Shown: positions 60,941 through 64,000 of the stretch, piece by piece
Position numbering within the stretch: the stretch's first letter is position 1
Layout of the letters: the number at the start of each line of letters is the position of its first letter
Position numbers and translations under genes: made by a program
The notes under the pieces: generated by a model
Databases searched by the model: none
Seen by the model: only the letters and a program-made list of their open reading frames with translations
Told to the model about the DNA's origin: nothing
Origin: Phyllostachys edulis
Lineage: Eukaryota; Streptophyta; Magnoliopsida; Poales; Poaceae
Direction of reading: 5' to 3'
Assembly (NCBI GenBank): GCA_036346405.1
Contig: CM070562.1
Location: 66,616,195-66,680,194 of the forward strand
DNA length: 64,000 nucleotides

Positions 60941-61340
60941 TTGTCCTACAGACCTCCCCTTGTTGAGATCTAGCCGTTAGGACCTCCTCTTTGGAGATCT
61001 TAACCGCACAGACCTCCCCTTGTTGAGATCTGGCCGTTAGGACCTCCTCTTTGGAGATCTTAACCGCACAGACCTCCCCTTGTTGAGATCTGGCCGTTAG
61101 GACCTCCTCTTTGGAGATCTTAACCGCACAGACCTCCCCTTGTTGAGATCTGGCCGTTAGAACCTCCTCTTTGGAGATCTTAACCGCACATACCTCCCCT
61201 TGTTGAGATCTGGCCGTTAGGACCTCCCCTCGCCTATTTGGATCTCTCCCTTTTGTCCTACAGACCTCCCCTTGTTGAGATCTGGCCGTTAGGACCTCCT
61301 CTTTGGAGATCTTAACCGCACAGACCTCCCCTTGTCGAAA
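60941..61340 (+). repeat. 60-bp tandem array in family A LTR
   Basis: About six copies of a 60-bp unit made of two 30-bp halves (GTTGAGATCTGGCCGTTAGG.. and TTGGAGATCTTAACCGCACA..). A variant unit near 61221-61258 breaks the array. The unit sequence differs from that in the other family A LTR although the period is the same. Confidence 0.9.
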
Positions 61341-62034
61341 TTTGGTCATAGGACCTCCTCCGAGATCTTAACCGCCGCACTTCTTGTTGAAATCGGCGTT
61401 AGGACCTCCCTTTGGAGATCTTAACCGCTCGACTCCTCCCTTGTCCAGATCTGGCCGTTAGGATCTCCCTTCTGGAGATCTTAGCCGTCCAGGTCCTTCC
61501 TTTGAGTTGATCTAAAGGTCCCGACCTCCTTAGGTCCAAGACCTCCTTAGCACTTGGACCCACCGTTGGTTCCTGCGGGCGTACCGCCTAAGGCTTTGCC
61601 TTCCTCACCTAAGGGCCGTTCGATGCAGCTCGGATGGCCCGATCCTAAGGGCACGTTCACTTGGTCCGAACGTCCCCTTTCCCTTCTAGCCGTCCGATCT
61701 AAATCAGACGGTCTAGTCTCGTTGACCCGTTCGCTCGGTCCGAACGGCCCCTTTGTTTTGCGCCACCCGATCTGGATCTGACGGCCTCAGCCTTTCCTCG
61801 CGTATCCTTGCCTCCGCGGACCTCCCTTGGTCTTTGAGATCTTGACCATTAGATCTCCCTTTTGGAGATTTAACCGTCAGGACCTCCCTGCACCCTTTGA
61901 CCTGGACCGTTAAGGTCCTCCTCTTTGAGATCTTGACCGCCCAGGACCTCTTCCTGGCTGTTTTGCAAGGACTACCTCCTCGATCCTTGCTGGTCTTTTT
62001 GCAAAGACCACCCTCCTAATCTAGAGTATCCTTT

Positions 62035-62150
62035 TTGATCAGGACCTCCCTTGAGTGTTTTGGACCTCATGTCCAGGACCTCCCTTTGAGTGTTTTGGAC
62101 CTCTTGTCCAGGACCTCCCTTGAGTGTTTTGGACCTTCTGTCCAGGAACT
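62035..62150 (+). repeat. 40-bp tandem repeat, three copies
   Basis: CAGGACCTCCCTTGAGTGTT followed by TTGGACCT..TGTC repeats three times with one-base length differences. Confidence 0.8.
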
Positions 62151-62649
62151 CCCTGTGGTCTTTTGCGGAGACAGCCCTTGCGGTGGGGCCACCTCTTTGA
62201 CCAGTCATGCACCCTTTTGACTGGCCCCACATGCCAGCCTCACTCAACCTTGTTATTATTGCTCTTGCCTCAGAACTCTGTGCGCATTTAATAGGTGTCG
62301 GGTCACATTAAATGCAAATCACATCCGAGGTACCTTATTTTAATTCTTTTAGGGCAAGCCCCGCCTAGTCAGCCTGATTGCCAACACGCCATTGAGCCTC
62401 CTCATGGTGCACTCTACCAACTCGGCTATATATAGCCCGGGCGCTTTCATTTGCCACCTTTGGTTCATTTCTTGTTTCCTTGCCTCCTTCTTTGGTTCTC
62501 TCTGGCGCAAGACCTCCCTCGAGCTCGTTGAGGTGTCTTTGAGCCTCTTGGTTTTCCTTTCTTGCCGAGTTAGTTTGAGTTCCTTTTGGGTCTTTTGAAG
62601 TTCTTTGGCCTAGTGTGGTTTTGCTCATTTGGTTTTTGCGAACGTGTAG

Positions 62650-62715
62650 ATCACGAGTTCGAGGAGTTCTTGGATCCAGCTCTTCCAGCCGAAGGTTCTC
62701 CACTACTTGACCAAG
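62650..62715 (+). other. exon-like module in family A LTR (66 nt)
   Basis: Preceded by T-rich DNA and AACGTGTAG, followed by CAAG|GCAAGC. It reads an acidic start (HEFEEFLDP) and ends LLDQ before the donor. Same length as the module at 31599. Confidence 0.5.
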
Positions 62716-63573
62716 GCAAGCCACAGACCTCCTGTTGATCATATTGATCCTAGCTTTACAAATGTATTTTGGTTTTACATTATCATGCATGGCTATCTTT
62801 ATAAGAAAATGTTTGGGCTGTAGTTACTTTCCTACTTGATTTATGCCTCCTTCACAACTTGCTTAGGTCATGTTGTCACGTACACCTTGTAAGCCTTAGG
62901 TTGGGTATTTAGTTGGTATTCCTTGTTATTTGCCAACATGGGGCCGTAGGTTATGTATTGCTTCGCTCTAGAAATCGTGGGGCTGTGAATCATGTTTCAT
63001 TCATAATAATCTTGACTAATGAGCTATGGAACCTGTGGTCGGTGCCACTGTTAAGCAGCTATGGCAGGATGCCTAAGTTGTGTTGACTATGGTGTGAGGC
63101 CACTTTGTTAAAATCACAGCCAAGACTGGTGGTCTTTTGGCAAGGGTAATTACAAAAGGTTTTGCTGAGGCAAGAAGGCAGGGAGTGAGTAGTGGTGCTA
63201 TGCACATCCGGGTTTGTGGAAGTCTTGCCTTAGCACAATTAAGGACTTAACTTTATGCTTACGTTGAATCGAGCCAATCAGTGCAACCATAAGATCACTT
63301 TATGGGGGTGGTCTGGGCTGAATAATTAGCAATGAGATGGCTTGGGGCTATTGTGGTTGAGCGTGTGATTCGTTGGCGCAAGAGGGGGCACCCCATAACC
63401 CTGCGGACTTCTAGATCAAGGGGGGGGGAATTGCGAAACCTTAGCGGGCAACTCCGAGCCAGTTCAAAGCTTTGTAAAGGCCTTGCCGCGCTCTCTAGAC
63501 TGCTCACCTTCGGAAGTGATCAAGGGTGACCGGAACCCGTCCCGCTAGAGAGATCGTGGATTGTGGGTAAAGT

Positions 63574-63613
63574 TGTACACCTCTGCAGAGTGTAAAGATC
63601 TATTCGAATAGCC
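63574..63613 (+). other. conserved double-palindrome block in LTR
   Basis: TTGTACACCTCTGCAGAGTG followed by CTATTCGAATAG, as at 32523. Confidence 0.7.
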
Positions 63614-64000
63614 AAGTCCTTGGTCATGGACATGCTCAGTGAAAATGGTGCAAGGGGTAGTTGTTTCAAAAGTTTGTGCCACTGGACACTTCAGCGAGAT
63701 GCCTTGGCTTTGCCTCGAAGAGACCTTGGCCGGCTCTAGAGGGGTCAGGGTTGGCTCGGGTAGTGGTCCAGGGGCTGGTTCGGACCTCTAGAGTGGGTGC
63801 TCTGGAGTGATTTTTGGGTGAGGACCTGGTCACGGGTGTGACCAGACCTCCCCTGTTTTTGTTGTGGATGTGAGTGGGTGCTCACTCCACTTTTTCAAGC
63901 ATCAAATGTATTATGTTCTAGTGTTTTAACTTGCTGCTTTTCAATCTACTAATGCTATTGCTGTCAAAACCTGGCTTTGCGCAAACTAACCATACAACTC

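Larger units (their letters stand above)
60466..64000 (+). mobile_element. gypsy LTR, family A (runs off right edge)
   Basis: It opens TGTAACGTCCCG and shares CAAAGCTTAACTTGAG and following sequence with the solo LTR at 22205. It holds a 60-bp tandem array, a CTATATATAG box at about 62424-62433, an exon-like module and the double-palindrome block. Whether it is solo cannot be seen. Confidence 0.8.

Noticed and set aside
60570..61349. 259-residue minus frame with repeated KISKEEVLTARSQQGEVC
   Set aside because: Repeat-driven frame in the second 60-bp array; same reason.

Overview
This is plant nuclear DNA from a grass (Poaceae). The evidence is a Sirevirus-type copia element, very long gypsy LTRs opening TGTAAC.., CACTA subterminal repeats, Tourist-like and Mutator-like elements, and one intronless G-type lectin receptor kinase gene. 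The species cannot be fixed from the sequence. The layout, with one host gene among nested retroelements, suggests gene-poor heterochromatin.

Left block (1-11727): a decayed Sirevirus-type copia element on the plus strand carries gag, pol, an envelope-like third ORF, several polypurine tracts and a 3' LTR at 10127-11727. Its gag is split by a minus-strand Ty3/gypsy element whose 5' LTR (1140-1882) sits at the junction. The rest of that gypsy element and the Sirevirus 5' end lie left of the window.

Gene island (11728-22204): this holds CACTA-like subterminal repeats, two MITEs, a LINE remnant, a Pack-MULE-like element with long inverted repeats (15547-16630), a GC-rich exon-like segment, the one intact host gene (LECRK-type kinase, 18044-20416, minus) and two tandem Helitron-type 3' ends.

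Middle block (22205-33519): a 4.1-kb solo gypsy LTR with target duplication AGAGT is split by a complete-ended Tat-like gypsy element (22574-29741, target duplication TGTCT). That element keeps a pol tail and a coding remnant running antisense to it. From 33520 to 40660 there are a 3' fragment of a BRX1 ribosome-biogenesis gene, a second copy of part of the gene island, a copia gag fragment and a Reina-like gypsy 5' end.

Right block (40661-64000): one short-LTR copia element was hit successively. A 5.5-kb minus solo LTR (42639-48182, target duplication ATGAA) splits gag. A gypsy LTR at 50106-54628, itself holding a 1.3-kb solo LTR, splits pol. A CACTA transposon enters the reverse transcriptase at 56456. 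The CACTA Ulp1-type gene is in turn split by an LTR (58760), that by another (59217), and that by a third (60466) which runs off the window.

The most unusual signal is shared by four of the giant LTRs. Each contains a short exon-like module, with a 3' splice-acceptor-like TAG before it and a CAAG|GCAAG GC-type donor after it. The lengths are 63, 66, 66 and 75 nt, all multiples of three and in the same phase, and each encodes an acidic or glutamine-rich peptide. Downstream, three of the four carry a conserved block with one or two palindromes.
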